64,000 nucleotides of DNA from Theocolax elegans (Eukaryota > Arthropoda > Insecta > Hymenoptera > Cerocephalidae). The notes beneath the pieces are model-generated. The model had not been told where the DNA came from, did not search any database, and saw only the letters and a list, made by a program, of their open reading frames with translations. A program made the translations under genes and the position numbers. The stretch's first letter is position 1; each line of letters opens with the position of its first letter. The DNA lies in the NCBI GenBank assembly GCA_026168455.1, contig CM047425.1, positions 97,343,580 to 97,407,579 of the forward strand, given 5' to 3'. Of the stretch, positions 37,221 through 50,210 are shown piece after piece.

Positions 37221-40200
37221 TTCTGGTAATCGCGCTTCAAAATATTATCATTATTTTATTAAACTTTTATATGTAATCCATAATTACTTACTCTACCATA
37301 AAAATATACTATAATAAAAATTTACTTTCATCCACTTATATACATATTAGAAATAACTCATTGTTGCATTTGTTGCAATTACTCACATTCACAATATTTT
37401 GTTTATTATATTTATTTATAAATTTTTTAATAATGCGTATTAAATCAGTAAACATTAATTCATAGATTATAAACGTTAGTGAGATGAAACTGCGCTCTAT
37501 TAAAATCTATAATCTCATTTAATCTAGTTAGTTATCTTATATATAAAAAAATCATTTGACTTGTAGCTAATTAAAATTTATTGTTGCAATATGATTTTAA
37601 ATATGTAATATACGATAATAAAATAAAAAATAATAATAATCATTAGAAAAAAGTAAACTATTGATATTTTCTTTAACATTGAAAAAGTTATAAATATTTT
37701 ATACATTTTTGATAATAAAACTACATTTTCAGCATAATTTAACAGAGCATCTGCTATATCCATTATCAGAGCTCGTTAAACCTGATTATATATATAGCGA
37801 CAAAGCTTAGTTTTTACCACCAGAAAACGTAAAATTACGTTTGTACTTATTTCACCAAAATTTGAACAACAATATTTTATTTCACAAACATACACCAAAT
37901 AAATAATTGAAAACATAATCCATGAAAACCATAACACGAGCAATGCAAAATCTTTAATTTACATAATGCTTAATGTTACTTTTCATAAATGTAAATTATT
38001 AATATATACATATATCCTTAAATAAAAATCAACTTATTAATAGAAGAAAAAATGTATAAATATAAAATGAATGAAAGTGCAAAAAATTAGCTAAATTTTA
38101 GTTGGACATAAACAAAGGTACGACATTTTACCTTTTCGTAAGTTATTTGACAATCGATTATCTTCGATATTCGATCATAAAATATCGCTCCCAATTTTAA
38201 TATAAGGAATTTACTTCCAGCTTGAATTAAATCGGAATAGTAATAAAAAGAAATAAATGAAATTTGGTGGAAGTATTTCAAATATGCTTCAATTTGTAAA
38301 TTTAACTTTAATGTCGTTTTTATCCGTATATAATTTTTCCAAAATGGATTATACAATTTATAATTATACTTTTGTAGAAAATATTATCTTTATCTATAAA
38401 TATGAAGATTTTTGTATTACAAAAATTTTTTTAGTATTCGTACCGAATTTTGAAAAAAGAATTCACCATTGTACTTGTATTTTAAATGAATGTAAAATTA
38501 AGTTAAATATGAAATTGAACTTTAAAAATGAATAACTATGCTTCTGATTGCCCTAGAGCAAGTTTCCAAAAAGAAATTTAAAGTAGTCAGAGAAAGCTTT
38601 AATGTAAGACTTATTATGTTGAAATTCTTTTTCATAAAGTTAAAGAGAGTTTCACGAACTCGCAAAAAAGATCTGAAATGCGTCTAGACAAAATTAATAA
38701 TTTATACAATGTCAAATGTTAATAATTAATTTTATAATTATTATCATTATTAGTATTATTTGTTAATGATTTTTTGACAAATATATAAATCTAAACTTGT
38801 TCTTTTTAAGTGTTTAATAATAAATTTAATCAAAGTAAATATATTGATAAGTTAAAATATGTTTAATAAACTGAAGATATAGCAAGTATATGAGTTAACA
38901 AAAGCTTGTAAATGAAATATGAATTGTAAAATCCGAATAATTCGAAATAGATGAATTATTTGAAACGACCCAATTTTCTAAATATTATAAATTTACTATA
39001 CATTGAAATGCGGAAATTTACAATGACGTTATGTTTGCTCTATGCTCATAGACATAAATTCAACAAGGTTCATCTCGTAAATTTTCTATCGAGTTAGTAA
39101 ATCAATTACTGATTTTTACAGTTCGCATATACTGTACATTACGAGTGCCTATGATAGTACATTAGAAAATAAAGAAAAAATCCATAAATCTATGAATTTA
39201 GTAACTTATCCATTTTTATTTAATTAAATAAATATAATAAGGATGAATGTAATGTTCATCCATTCAGGGATTCCGATACAAGTAGATATTCCAAAATTAA
39301 ATTATTAAAAGAATAATTTTAATCAATAGAATATGTGCCAATTAAACATATAATTTAATACGATTATCTTTGAATCACAGAATTTCAATCTCATATGAAA
39401 TTCCATACTTTAACAAATTATAAATTGTGCTCCCATGCAGTGATTTATTAAATTATAACTTTCTTGATATTAGATTGTCTTGCGGCTGCTTCCTTATAAG
39501 TTCCCTTATAATATTTCTATTTGTATCTTTCGTTTTGCTCTCTGGAGGTCTCTTCACAACTCTTCTAGCTCCTCTTTTAAGCTTAGTTCGCATGACTCTG
39601 TGGTATCATACACCTATATCTATATATCAACTCTTTTTTCTCCGGTGTACGTGCAGTTCTATCTTTCGGTGTGATTTTGATGCATAATGTACAAGACTAT
39701 ATTTCTTCACTAGAACTTTTTGATTCGCTTATATATACACACATATTAAGATTATAAAGATATTATAGTTTTTATTTTGCAATTCTTTTTTCACTTTTTC
39801 TCCTTTTCCCAGATCAAATTATATACTCACTGTACGTTACAGAACATCTTTGGTCTATATATAGTAGAGATTTATTTACAAATATTTTTTCTCGTATTTT
39901 TCATCTTAAATCGCATATTTACGTGCGTAATAAGTTTGTAAATATTTTTCTTTTAATAATTATGCTCTGCATTGGAAATACGATCATGATCCTTCATTCG
40001 GTTCGGATGTAATATAATAATTAATATAATTTCGATAATATACGTGTACCCGTATATAGTGCCATATCTGTTACTATGAAATCTTACTGAAACAAACAGT
40101 AATTACAGCAAAAATTGCAAGAAAAAGAAAACATTTGCATTGTAGTAAGTCTGTAGAAGGAGTGTAGGATGTTTGCAAAATTTATTCAAAGCCATGGAGA

Positions 40201-40417
40201 TGAATGTACGTAATTGTATACACAGGTTGGTAAGAGCGGTGCGAAGAGTTATTATGTCTCTCGCAAGGTCTTGGCTAATGCGAATAATAGCTTGATTCAT
40301 GCAACGGTTTCAAGGAGGACTCATTATAGAAATTCATATGATATAATGTTAAATGTATCAAAGCAATTTTAATTATGTAAAGTTGGTTTACTATATATAT
40401 ATTTATATACATACACT
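37221..40417. other. Long AT-rich non-coding stretch
   Basis: About 3.2 kb with only chance frames: minus 37578-37763, overlapping opposed frames at 38087-38535, and plus 39427-39687. All are rich in F, I, L, N and K. No repeats or RNA genes. Confidence 0.7.
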
Positions 40418-40539
40418 CTAGTAGAAATGGAAACGATTTTTAAAATAAAAACAAGGCATTTCTAAAAAACCGATAGGAAATGACTAAAACATGGCTATTT
40501 CTAACCTCAAACCATTTAAAATCGCCATATTTCTACTAG
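40418..40539. mobile_element. Small degenerate inverted-repeat element (MITE-like)
   Basis: The ends CTAGTAGAAAT (40418-40428) and ATTTCTACTAG (40529-40539) are exact complements, and complementarity continues inward over about 27 bp with small gaps (GG..CGATTTT.AAA against its complement). Inside, CATTTC and GAAATG near 40456-40482 form a second stem, so the element folds into a branched structure. The flanks are TA-rich. It resembles an old short MITE or a structured repeat, but no target-site duplication is clear and no second copy lies in this window. Confidence 0.45.
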
Positions 40540-42880
40540 GGCATATATGTGAACATATCAAAATTATAACGAATCTTGTAATTCCATTTTGAACGTCATC
40601 TAAAATATCTTTTTTGTATTAATGGATAATTGATGTTTGAATGTATGTACTTATTATAAATGCACAAATAAAACACAAATATAGAATTCTTATAATTGTA
40701 AAATAAAGGAATCATCTGTATAATGGTGTTGATATGCAACTTGGTATAACAAATCATATATATCACATCTTTATAAGTTTACGGAATTCTAATAATGAAA
40801 GAGTATAATCAAACAATGAATACAATAGAATGTTGTTGAATTTGTTGCATTTTTTGTTTTTCGAGCATTTTTTGTTCGACGAGTAATGAACGGGTAATAT
40901 TACATATACGTATGTGTATGTATTCCACAGAAACTTGTTAAATATAATTTTAGCAAAAGCATGAATAAAAATGGAAAGATATAATTGTGCGTAAATAGTT
41001 CAGATATTTGACGCTCATAGCAATTACTACAATATTTTGCTGCTGCATTAATTATAAAACTTTTTCTTAAGCTGAAGGTAAATATTGCAGAGATCATTGT
41101 TGAGTGCTAATTATTAAGTTATATTATACCATCCTTTTTTTAAGTTTATTTAATTAAAGAGATTAAAAACTTATCTGCAATTTGATTCGAAACTTTTTAT
41201 TTACTATATCATTCACTATATACTTTACATTTTTTACTATATTTTATTCGCGCAGATAAATAAGAAGAAAGTAAAATTTTACGATCTGTCATAACGCAAT
41301 ACCTGAGACTCAAGATACACATATATTATACGTATATAAAACAAGTTAAATATCAAAACTAAATATATATCGAGTTTAAGTTTATACATACATTGCTATA
41401 TGTTAGTTCGAATACTTTGATAAAAGTTTAAGAAAATTTGTATACACATCTTTCTTGAATAATGTATTAAGACGAGCACTTAGTACCATCTCTCTCACAG
41501 TTTATATATGTAATACATGCAAATGCGTGAAACGCGATGACATATTTTATCCCCGGGTTTTAATGTCAAATCCAGAAGTCGCACGTGTCACGTCAAACGT
41601 TCCTTTTCAAAGTTCATATATCAATATAACTATTGCTTATAAACCTGAGCTCGTTCTGATGATTTTGTACGTTGAAATTCTCTAGTGTATGCTTTTATCG
41701 TGATTTGTGAAACAGTTGGTAATATTCGAAAGATTATCAATAATATTACTATTCATATTGAAATATTAATAAAATTGCATCTCGATAATTTCTATACGAA
41801 TAAATAAAATTGACGATATTATAATAAAACATATTTTATAAACTGAAAATTTATGTGAATTTTTTTTCGCGCTTATGTGATAAACGATTTCTTTTGTACA
41901 TTCAATATGTACCGTGAACTTTCGTATGCTTTCGTACCGCCTCGTCTTTTCTAACTTCTGACAGTCGTATACATACGTTTCTTCTATTTCCTCTTTGCAT
42001 TTTCCATAATCTTTCCCTTTATCACTATCTTTATCGTCCCTACTGTTTTTCAATTTCCTCTCCACCTCCTTCGTGCCTTTTGATTTCTTATCTCTCTGTT
42101 ATTTTACGTACGACATTATTTTTCAAAATATCGCGTCCACAATTTTTTAAAATGATTATGTTAACATTGTATAACTTATTTAATCAATGAAATGATCACA
42201 CGAAGCTGTCATTTCAATTTATTTAAATAATTATATTTAGATATACACGGGTCCGAAAGAAGTTTATAAAAAAATTATTCTGACAGCACGGTACAAAGTG
42301 TACCGATTTTCTTACAAATATTATGATCTTTTAAGTTAATTTTTCTGGAACAACTGATACGTCCCGGGTTCACCATACTGTCATGGTTATTTTTATTACA
42401 AAATTCTCTGAATGTACTTAATAAATTAAATCAAACGCCTCGTTGACATGACATTGTTGTATTATATAATAACGATGTGTTAATCAAATTATTTGCGGTT
42501 ATAAAATGAATGTGACACACAACGAAATGAATTATGAAGAAAAATGTACTATGACAGTATCAGTTATTTTGTATCAAATAATATTTTTATTTACCAAGTA
42601 AATTAGTAAAAAATGAAAATAATTAATTAAATTTGATTGTATTTTTTTAATGTGATAAAGGAATGTATGAGGTGGAATAATAGTGAAAGTATCGAAGACC
42701 AAAATAAATTTAAACTGAACAATCCGAGAACCTATAAAATATATCCGAAGAATAAAGTCAAAAATCAGAAAAGCCAATAAAACTATAAAAACTTCTTGGA
42801 GAAAATATAGTAAAATGTTATTTTCTTTATTCACACATCATGTGTTTCAATTACTCAAAGAAAATTTAGCCAACTTGAAC
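40540..42880. other. AT-rich non-coding stretch
   Basis: Includes a less AT-rich patch at 41530-41640 with GCACGTGTCACGTC, which holds a CACGTG E-box. The minus frame 41766-42065 (99 codons) has a charged first half (segments RDDKDSDKGKDYGKCKEEIEE), encoded by a pyrimidine-rich plus strand, followed by AT-rich filler. Not recognised. No gene called. Confidence 0.6.
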
Positions 42881-43260
42881 GTTGGTATTCTCTCTTTTCT
42901 TGAATCCCTTTCATCTCGTATATAGATGTATAGGGGAATATACTAGGAGAGGGCTAGTATTGCCGAACAGCCATTGAACTAGAGAAACGCTCGAACAAAT
43001 TACGGGGCGACGGGAAGCCAGTTATGCGATGGTATAGCGAGGGAGCGAGTAACTTTCGGCAAGATGCACGTTTGCGGTCGAGTCTCGAAACGCACTCGAA
43101 CATCCGGACCGCGCGGTATAATGCTCAGGGTGCGGTATTCGCTTCGCGCCGCGTTTGCTACCGCTCGTGAACTCGATGAATTAGACACGTCGGTGGGTGG
43201 ATGCGTCCTGGGCCAACTTGATCTTTGAGATAAGATTTAAAGGGATGTGCCTTGGGAATT
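42881..43260. other. CpG-rich island
   Basis: Balanced to GC-rich, CpG-dense at 43000-43180 (CCGGACCGCGCGGTATAATG). A 62-codon minus frame (43000-43188) starts at GTG and has no recognised motif. Possible promoter or enhancer; no TATA box and initiator arrangement that I trust. Confidence 0.35.
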
Positions 43261-43860
43261 TATCTTACTTCCTTGTTTATTATTTATCATTGATTTTATC
43301 GTTGCTTTTTATTGGCTATACTCGTGTTTATAGCTCTGGGAATTTTATTAACAATTGATGATTTATTCGCGATCCAAACTATTTTTGAACCATGACTCAC
43401 TTTGTCATTCATGGTGTCGTTCCGCGCGTATAGACTTAGTGTTCCATTAAATAAATATTACGAAACTAAACTCTAACGAATTTAACGGCGTTTGTTTATT
43501 TAATTAATTAAAAAGATTTGGAAAAATTAAAAAATACTTGGAAGACATTTGAATGATTCGTCAATAACATTGTCAACCATTGAACTTACAATTATGATAT
43601 CTTACGCTCATAATCAAATAACGATGCTACAAATGCAGAAATTGAATTAGAAGATTACGTGAATAATTCATCAGTTAACACCTCGAGTGCCACTTATTCG
43701 AATGGATCTTGGGAAATCGACCCGAAAAATATAAATAATGAAAAAAGGAAAGTCCATCGGAAACACGTAGGATTATATATAGCCGATTAATTGAAATTCT
43801 CCATAATAACCCTTTCTTCCAGGCCTTATAACTCCCCTTTCTCCAATATCCATACGTATA
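43261..43860. other. AT-rich spacer
   Basis: No features recognised. Confidence 0.7.
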
Positions 43861-44160
43861 CGTTCAGCTTGGGAATCTACATAATGCGAGCTATAAAAGC
43901 CAGGTTTAAGCCGCGATATTCATCGTAAAATTTCCTATATACACATACGCATCGAAGGGAAGGCCGAAGTGCAACTACCCCGAAATCGAAATTACCAAGT
44001 TGCACTCGCGCTCTCAACGATCGCTTATACTGCCGGCTTGTGTACGTGCCTCGCGTCTGCAAACGACTCCGACGATTCCTCCCGACTGTTTGACTTTCCA
44101 GGCCAATACTCCTACCGTATTTTCGTTGACTTTCTTAATTTTTTCCGACATTGAGAGAAA
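43861..44160. other. GC-richer island
   Basis: Balanced block with overlapping 61-codon frames on both strands (minus 43877-44062, plus 43969-44154). Neither is recognised. Confidence 0.3.
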
Positions 44161-44469
44161 GAACCTGAACTGATGATCGGATGTGTGTGTGTGCGTTATT
44201 TGTATAAATATAAAGTATACATGAAATATACATACGTAATACTATTTGATTACATAATTTAACTGGGAAATTTAATGCAGATCATCTATGCTGGAAATTC
44301 TTCAAATAAATTACCTTGACGATTAGTCCAGAAAATGTATTATTTAATTCTATCACGTATATACGTACGTAGTTTGATTTATGAAAAATGTATTGTAAGC
44401 TACCTAGCATGTTTCGCATATATTTATGTAAAAACAAATATTCAAAAACACTTGATTATTAAAAATAGT

Positions 44470-45140
44470 TAAATGTCGAATAACCGAGTAGTAAAAAACG
44501 AGCAGCCTTTCGATAGTCGTATCAAAGTGCAAACTCAGCAAATACATTCACACCGAGGAAGCAAGTTGAAGAGAAAGAGAGTGGAGGAGAGTCGAAAAGC
44601 GCAGGAGAGAGAGAAGCTCAACTATGTACATACTCAATTAGGCTCCGAAGAGAGCGCGCGCGAGAGAGAGGGAGAGAGAGAGAGAGAGAGCGAGCGCGCG
44701 CCCGTAAGCATTTGAACAGCGTGGCGTGTCGCGCGTACCATATACGCGTGTATACACTGTGTACTTATAATTAATGCCACTCGAGCAAACTCTGCCATAT
44801 CTTACCGTCTGTCTGCGAAATGCATTCTTCATTGGAATTTCTAATTACGACGGTGAAAAACCGTAGCACTCGATGCCGAGTTTATGAAAGTACCCGCTCT
44901 TGCTTTAATGGATGGTATACTATATACATATACATATATGTGTGAGTTTTCGGGTCTAGAAGTATGTATGCAGATCTGTGCGCCATTGTGTGTGGTTCGG
45001 TATATCTGTATGTAGCTACTCGCACCTCTCTCTATTTCGTTTATAAACTATAAACCTGGGAAATGGATCCGAGCGTGATATTATGGGGTGTCGGGCGTTG
45101 TCTTCACCTTTTATTTCCTTTGACGACTTGACCCCATGCC
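44470..45140. other. Island with polypurine tract
   Basis: The plus strand is purine-rich at 44560-44700 and the ATG frame 44473-44715 (80 codons) follows it, becoming an RERE repeat from the GA microsatellite. The first 45 codons are basic (segment HRGSKLKRKRVEESRKAQ) and do not come from a perfect repeat. The frame runs into the microsatellite and stops just after it, so a gene is unlikely. The right part (44840-45140) is balanced and non-coding. Confidence 0.3.
44650..44702. repeat. (GA)n flanked by (GC)n
   Basis: A GA run at 44661-44692 is bracketed by GCGCGCGCG on the left and GCGAGCGCGCG on the right. The GC runs are alternating purine-pyrimidine and are potential Z-DNA formers. Confidence 0.85.
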
Positions 45141-47289
45141 ACCGTACCATGTTTTTATTACAATTATGGAAATCGTTGGCTTATGCCTTGTTTTACAACA
45201 TTGTGTATTTTTCACCACTAATGCTTCCAAAACTTGATGGGTAGTTTCTGTTTTATACGACGTTCGACTTAACATTCTCCTCCGTTATACATTTTTACAT
45301 TGTTTCAGACTTAGTTAAAAATATTTTAATTAAAACCTTGATCAAACCTTTTCAGTTCATTATTTATTTACGACTACTAGTTATTTTATTGAGAGTTTAG
45401 TATATTAAGATATAATATGATATAGTAAATAATATATGTATGTTAAATGTGCTTGGACTAAGAATACACAATCTATATTATATGCAAGATACAAAAATTG
45501 ATTTTCAGAAAATTAAATATTCTCAAAGAAGAGTTGTCATAGTGAAATTGAAGTTCGAAGATAATTGGTTTACGCGTCTTCTCATTGAGGAAAATCAGAT
45601 ATTACTTGTCAGTGGCAGAAATTGAAGATACAAAAATCATGATTCTTCGGAAATTCTAAAAATCATTGTAAATATTGTAGTTTCTTTCGGAATATATCGA
45701 CGCGATACGAATTTTCCCAGTGCGGTAGAATAGATTTCGAACTAATGCAATGACAGGTACACCAGTGATGTGTCATAATCCATCTTCTCAGAGTCACATC
45801 AATTTGAGCATTAGAAATGCAAATTTGTCTAAATGCGACATTGCGAATGCATCCTTGTACAGATTTGCTGTATGATATAATTAGAATAACCAACTGCAAA
45901 GTAGCTTATTAAAAATTGGATTATTTTCAGAGAATTTACACATCACTTATCAGAAACAATGATATTATAAAATTCGTTAATATTTGACGGGGAAATGTTA
46001 TTTAAATTCATGATTTTATTAGAACATTATTGTTATTGCAAAAAATACTTCATCACGTTTAAAGTAAATTATCGACTTTCTGTTTAGTAATATCAAAAGT
46101 TAATAAAGTACAAGAAATCTACATGCAATACAATAATTTTGCAATATTTACAATATTGTTAATATAATTAATAGCTTGTGATGATAACAAATTAAACTAT
46201 ATGTAAGTTCATTTAAAACTAAATATAACATAAATATTACATATAGTCATTTATTTATATGACACAAATAAGAAGGCTAGACTAGGTATGGAATGATTAA
46301 GCATTATTTTGAAATATCAACACTTACTATCATACACAACATACTTAAACTTTTAATACAGCAAAATTGATAATACTTTTTAATTTTGTTATTACAATTT
46401 ATTAATTTAGTATGTTAATAACAATATCATTTTCACAAATATATGCACTAATATATTCCAGAAATGTATACGGCCTACCATTAGAAATTATCGAACGAAT
46501 TCGACTATCGTATTTGATTGATTTATCGGAATGACTCTATGGAAACAATACCAAAAATAGTCTATTGAATACGCGAATGAGTAGGAAAAGGATATATAGT
46601 GAACTAGCGATTCTAACACTCGAGAGCATTGCAGAATCCCTCTCAGATTTAAATTTTCAAGAGGATACCCTTGTTTTCAGCAATCCAAATATATCTGTGA
46701 GCCTATGATTATATCGACATTTAATATGTGTATAAATAAAGTAGAACCAAGTCGAATTCACTTATTTATCATTTGTTGATATTAAAACAGTATATAAAAA
46801 TGGACATTTTGCATTTTTTATAAATTTTAAAATGTTGTATCAGAATTTTAAAATGTTTTAATTTATATTTTAGAATCCATTTTTTATATTTACTATACAT
46901 GTATATGCAAAAAATGATTATATTGAAATGCAACATTATTTTAATAATATATGAAATTTCATCCATCAATTATTTAACAAATTTGTGAAATTTAAAATAT
47001 AAATTAATTATGTACAGTACCAATCTTTATTCGCCATAGAATTATATATAAATTTCTAACAAAGTACTTAATGCTCAACAACGTTGTAAGGGTTCTCGAG
47101 AGAAATAAGCTCGATGACTATACATTGGCTACACAAAAAACAAATTATCATAACCTCAGATAATCCTATGCATTTAAAACTAATAACAATATTACAAATA
47201 AAATAAAAAAAAATTTAAACTAACATAACTACAGCATTCGATTTAGTTACCCTTTCTAAAAAAATAAGTCCAACAATATGTATTATAAT
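45141..47289. other. AT-rich stretch
   Basis: A slightly less AT-rich patch at 45700-45860 carries a 78-codon minus frame (45663-45899, ATG start) with two Cys-His clusters (THHWCTCHC). It fits no zinc-finger spacing I know. A patch at 46480-46690 holds no frame. Nothing is assigned. Confidence 0.55.
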
Positions 47290-47780
47290 ACACAAGAGAC
47301 ACTTTGCGCGTCGTTCGTCCGGACGCAGGGCAATTTTTATTAAAACTCCCGAAGAACAATCTCGGTACATCCGTATTACACGACCGAAAGCGCCACTTAC
47401 TCCGAGGATGTAAAAAGCAATTCACTTACGCGAGCTACCCTATAGCTATGCATTTTCCCTCTCCCATAGCTTTAAAGTTTCGAGCGACGCACCTTTTTTA
47501 GTCTACTTTTACATCCGCCGAAGAGAAATTCGAGGAGTTGGAGAAGAAGTTTGGCCGCCGGGAAATAGCGTTTAAAAGGACTCTCCTACAATTGTCCATC
47601 GTAAAGGAAAAAAAAACGATGCAAGATTCAGGAGAGCGTATATGGAGAGACGTACGGGAAAGTTTAATTTTCACACTGCTTTGCGAAATACGATGTTTCT
47701 TATACCACTAGACTTTTTCATGGAATACTTTTCCGATTTTCGCAGATGGCGATACAGATGTATATAAGCTTAATAGGACA
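47290..47780. other. GC-richer island
   Basis: Balanced block with CpG (GCGCGTCGTTCGTCCGGACG near 47306). The left part carries overlapping 60-65 codon frames on both strands. The right part carries the candidate exon described separately. Confidence 0.35.
47502..47600 (+). other. Candidate coding exon, coiled-coil-like (low confidence)
   Basis: A 99-bp interval preceded by a pyrimidine tract ending in AG (CACCTTTTTTAG, AG at 47500-47501) and followed by a fair donor (GTAAAG from 47601). It is a whole number of codons (33) and open in that frame. The peptide is charged with heptad-like hydrophobics (segment AEEKFEELEKKFGRREIAFK). If not spliced, the frame runs on to a stop at 47709-47711. 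A purine-rich plus strand makes E/K-rich peptides by chance, and no homologue is recognised. Confidence 0.18.
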
Positions 47781-49020
47781 AGAAAATATAGAGGTTTTAA
47801 TTTTTAAGCACATTATTTTTTCTCTAAATTATTTAAAATTTTATGTACGAAGAACAAAGTATTTTTTATATTTACATATACAAAATTATATAATAATAAT
47901 AATATTAATAACAATAACAATAATAATAATAATAAATATTTTAGTTATAAAGTCAATATGAAATTGGATATTTAAATTATTTCCTTTTAGTACAAAATGT
48001 AACGTGCTACCGTCGGTCATTTTTAAATAATTTTTTTAATAATTTTAAAGATATTTTATTTTAAAACTTTATCAAATTAAATATGAAATAAAACGCACGA
48101 AAAATAATCATTTTTCAAATGTACTGCGTTATATTACGAAATATCAAAAACAAGTATTGTAAAAGTTTAAAAGTAATTCTTTTCTTTCTAACACTCGCGA
48201 GGATTTGTCAGTAACAACTGCATACAAAAAGAAATACAAGCATTGTGCAAAGAAAAAACCGTTTTCACGAAAGCGGATTAGAAAAATAAGTTTTGTAAAT
48301 CTAGTTTGACATAAAAGGTTATGTCCATAAGGGATTTCACCCTACAAATGTTTATAAATTCTGCTGCTTGTGCTACTTGAAAAAAATACAACTTTGAAGA
48401 AATGCGAACAACGACTAAACTTTTATCGAAACAATGATTAATTTAAAATACAAGCAACAATTTTTCGGTATCTAACACTCCCACGGTTGGTATTAATTTT
48501 CATTATATCATTTTTTATTATTTGTTATTTTCTTAAACCCAGGTATGTATTAATATTCATGATTAAATATTAACATAGTGAAGACTAACGTAAGGCAATA
48601 TAATAAGAATAAATAATTGATTTGATTGAATATAGAATATAATAATTTTAATTTTTTTTATTAACTAAAAGATTAAAAAAAGAAAAATGCATTTAAAAAT
48701 TTAGTACGGTAAGAGGTACAGTTCCGACATGAAAAAAATAGTCACTTCCTGTGCACGGGGAAAAATACATAAGTTAAAATTACTACGAATTGTATTAAAA
48801 ATTGCTACATTTTGTTAGTTAAAATGCGACAAATTCCGCAATGTATTAAAAGTAATTTTTAGTCTAATTTCTTGTTTAAAATATAGTTACTTAAAAAATC
48901 TCTATTAATAATTTCAATATTGCAAGTTAAAGTACCCTAGCCGATAGTCCATAAATTGACAAAGAAATTAATTGAAAAAGCTAACAAACCAAAATCACTA
49001 CAACAATCAGGTGCGATCAA
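47781..49020. other. AT-rich stretch with (AAT)n
   Basis: A degenerate AAT/AAC triplet repeat lies at 47888-47936. No gene or RNA feature. Confidence 0.7.
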
Positions 49021-49450
49021 AATAGAAAGCTTCAAAAATATACGAAGAGAGCGAAAGTACTAGAAAAAGTTGTGTCGCGCACGACAGGGGGTCGCCTTAA
49101 CAAACTGCCGAAACGAAGGGGTAAAGTCACCGGGGGTGTTCGAATTAGAGGGCGCGCGAAAACGGCGACGATGAGGGTGAGGAGAGATGGTCGGATACAA
49201 AAGGGCGGAAGAAAGGGCTGAAAATGAACGAGGCTCGATGGCAAAAAACGGAATGGTAACGAGGAGCTCGAAAATAAAGGGGACGCGCGAAAAAAAAGAA
49301 GCCGAAAGTGAGGGAGTGCGAGAGGAGTCTGTAAAAGAAGGGGCTAAGTGGTAAAAACGTGGAATGAAAAATGAAAATAGGCAAACTTGAGAGCTCGGGA
49401 ATTGGAATTATGTTGGTATGAGGAAGTAGAGCGGGAGAGATGTAAACAAG
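49021..49450. other. Purine-biased island with decayed tandem duplication
   Basis: The plus strand is purine-rich for about 400 bp. Two segments, about 49145-49260 and 49275-49370, resemble each other: GCGCGCGAAAA then a GAGGGTGAGG-type run, GAAAGGGCT or GAAGGGGCT, TGGCAAAAAACG or TGGTAAAAACG, and GGAATG, in the same order with small gaps. The same similarity shows in the overlapping minus frames 49032-49244 and 49145-49384, whose F-, S- and P-rich peptides are otherwise compositional. This is best read as an old tandem duplication in non-coding DNA. Confidence 0.4.
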
Positions 49451-49990
49451 AAGGAAATATGTGATGTGGGTTTATACTGTCGAATTAAACTTGCGAATCA
49501 CCGAGATATTGCATGACTTTTTGTCAAACTTTTGAATTTATCAAAGGTCTCATTAAACATTATTATAAAGTAGCTAGTAGTTTGCTTTGCTATTAAAGTG
49601 GGTTATTTGTTTAGTTTAGTGAATAGATGCTATCATAATATTAGTCGATCAAATTTATTAAAACGCACACTATTAGAATAGTTAGGGAATATAATAATTT
49701 TCGGTTATATGAATAACTTGACAAATTAATTTGTTTTCAAACTAATTAAAGTTTTCTTTATAATTTTTAACATTATTTTGATACCGTCGAATTCTGTTCG
49801 ACAGCAGGTTTGAATGATTGATGCATCTAGAAAATATTGCAAATTTTCAAAAAATAATGTAAAATATTTGATTAAAATATAGGATCGTTCGAGATAAGGA
49901 TATATATTGTGTTAGCTATCATTAATTGTACAATCATAAATTTCTACTTATAGTGACATTATAAGCTCAAAATGATATTTAAAATCTGAA
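49451..49990. other. AT-rich spacer
   Basis: No features recognised. Confidence 0.7.
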
Positions 49991-50210
49991 ATATAAATGT
50001 TAGTAGTTGCTGAAGCAATTTCCCGAATGAAACCATTGCTGAAGCAATAGCTTGGTACCTTGATAAGGTGATACGGGGTGGTTGTTGCCAGCAAATCTTT
50101 GACCAAGGAAGTAGAGGTTAACCGAGCTGCTAAGGTGCACCGAATGAGTTTTGGCAAGAACCTTCGACGTCAAGATCCACGAGTAGAGTGGCAAATCTGA
50201 CGTTTAATGA
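49991..50210. pseudogene. Possible degraded coding fragment or repeat relic
   Basis: A 200-bp block of balanced, CpG-poor sequence inside AT-rich DNA. On the plus strand one frame reads protein-like between 50070 and 50199 (segments VVVASKSLTKEVEVNRAAK and GKNLRRQDPRVEW) but has two stops upstream (near 50049 and 50067). On the minus strand two shorter frames are also open (49948-50157, 50000-50194). A TTGCTGAAGCAAT word occurs twice, 28 bp apart (near 50008 and 50036). It could be a relic of a transposon or gene; no family is recognised. Confidence 0.2.

Noticed and set aside
41766..42065. Charged 99-codon minus frame as a coiled-coil protein
   Set aside because: The charged part is the translation of a pyrimidine-rich plus-strand tract and the rest is AT-rich filler.
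45663..45899. Cys/His cluster in a 78-codon minus frame as a zinc finger
   Set aside because: The spacing fits no zinc-finger class I know, and the frame lies in AT-rich DNA without other support.
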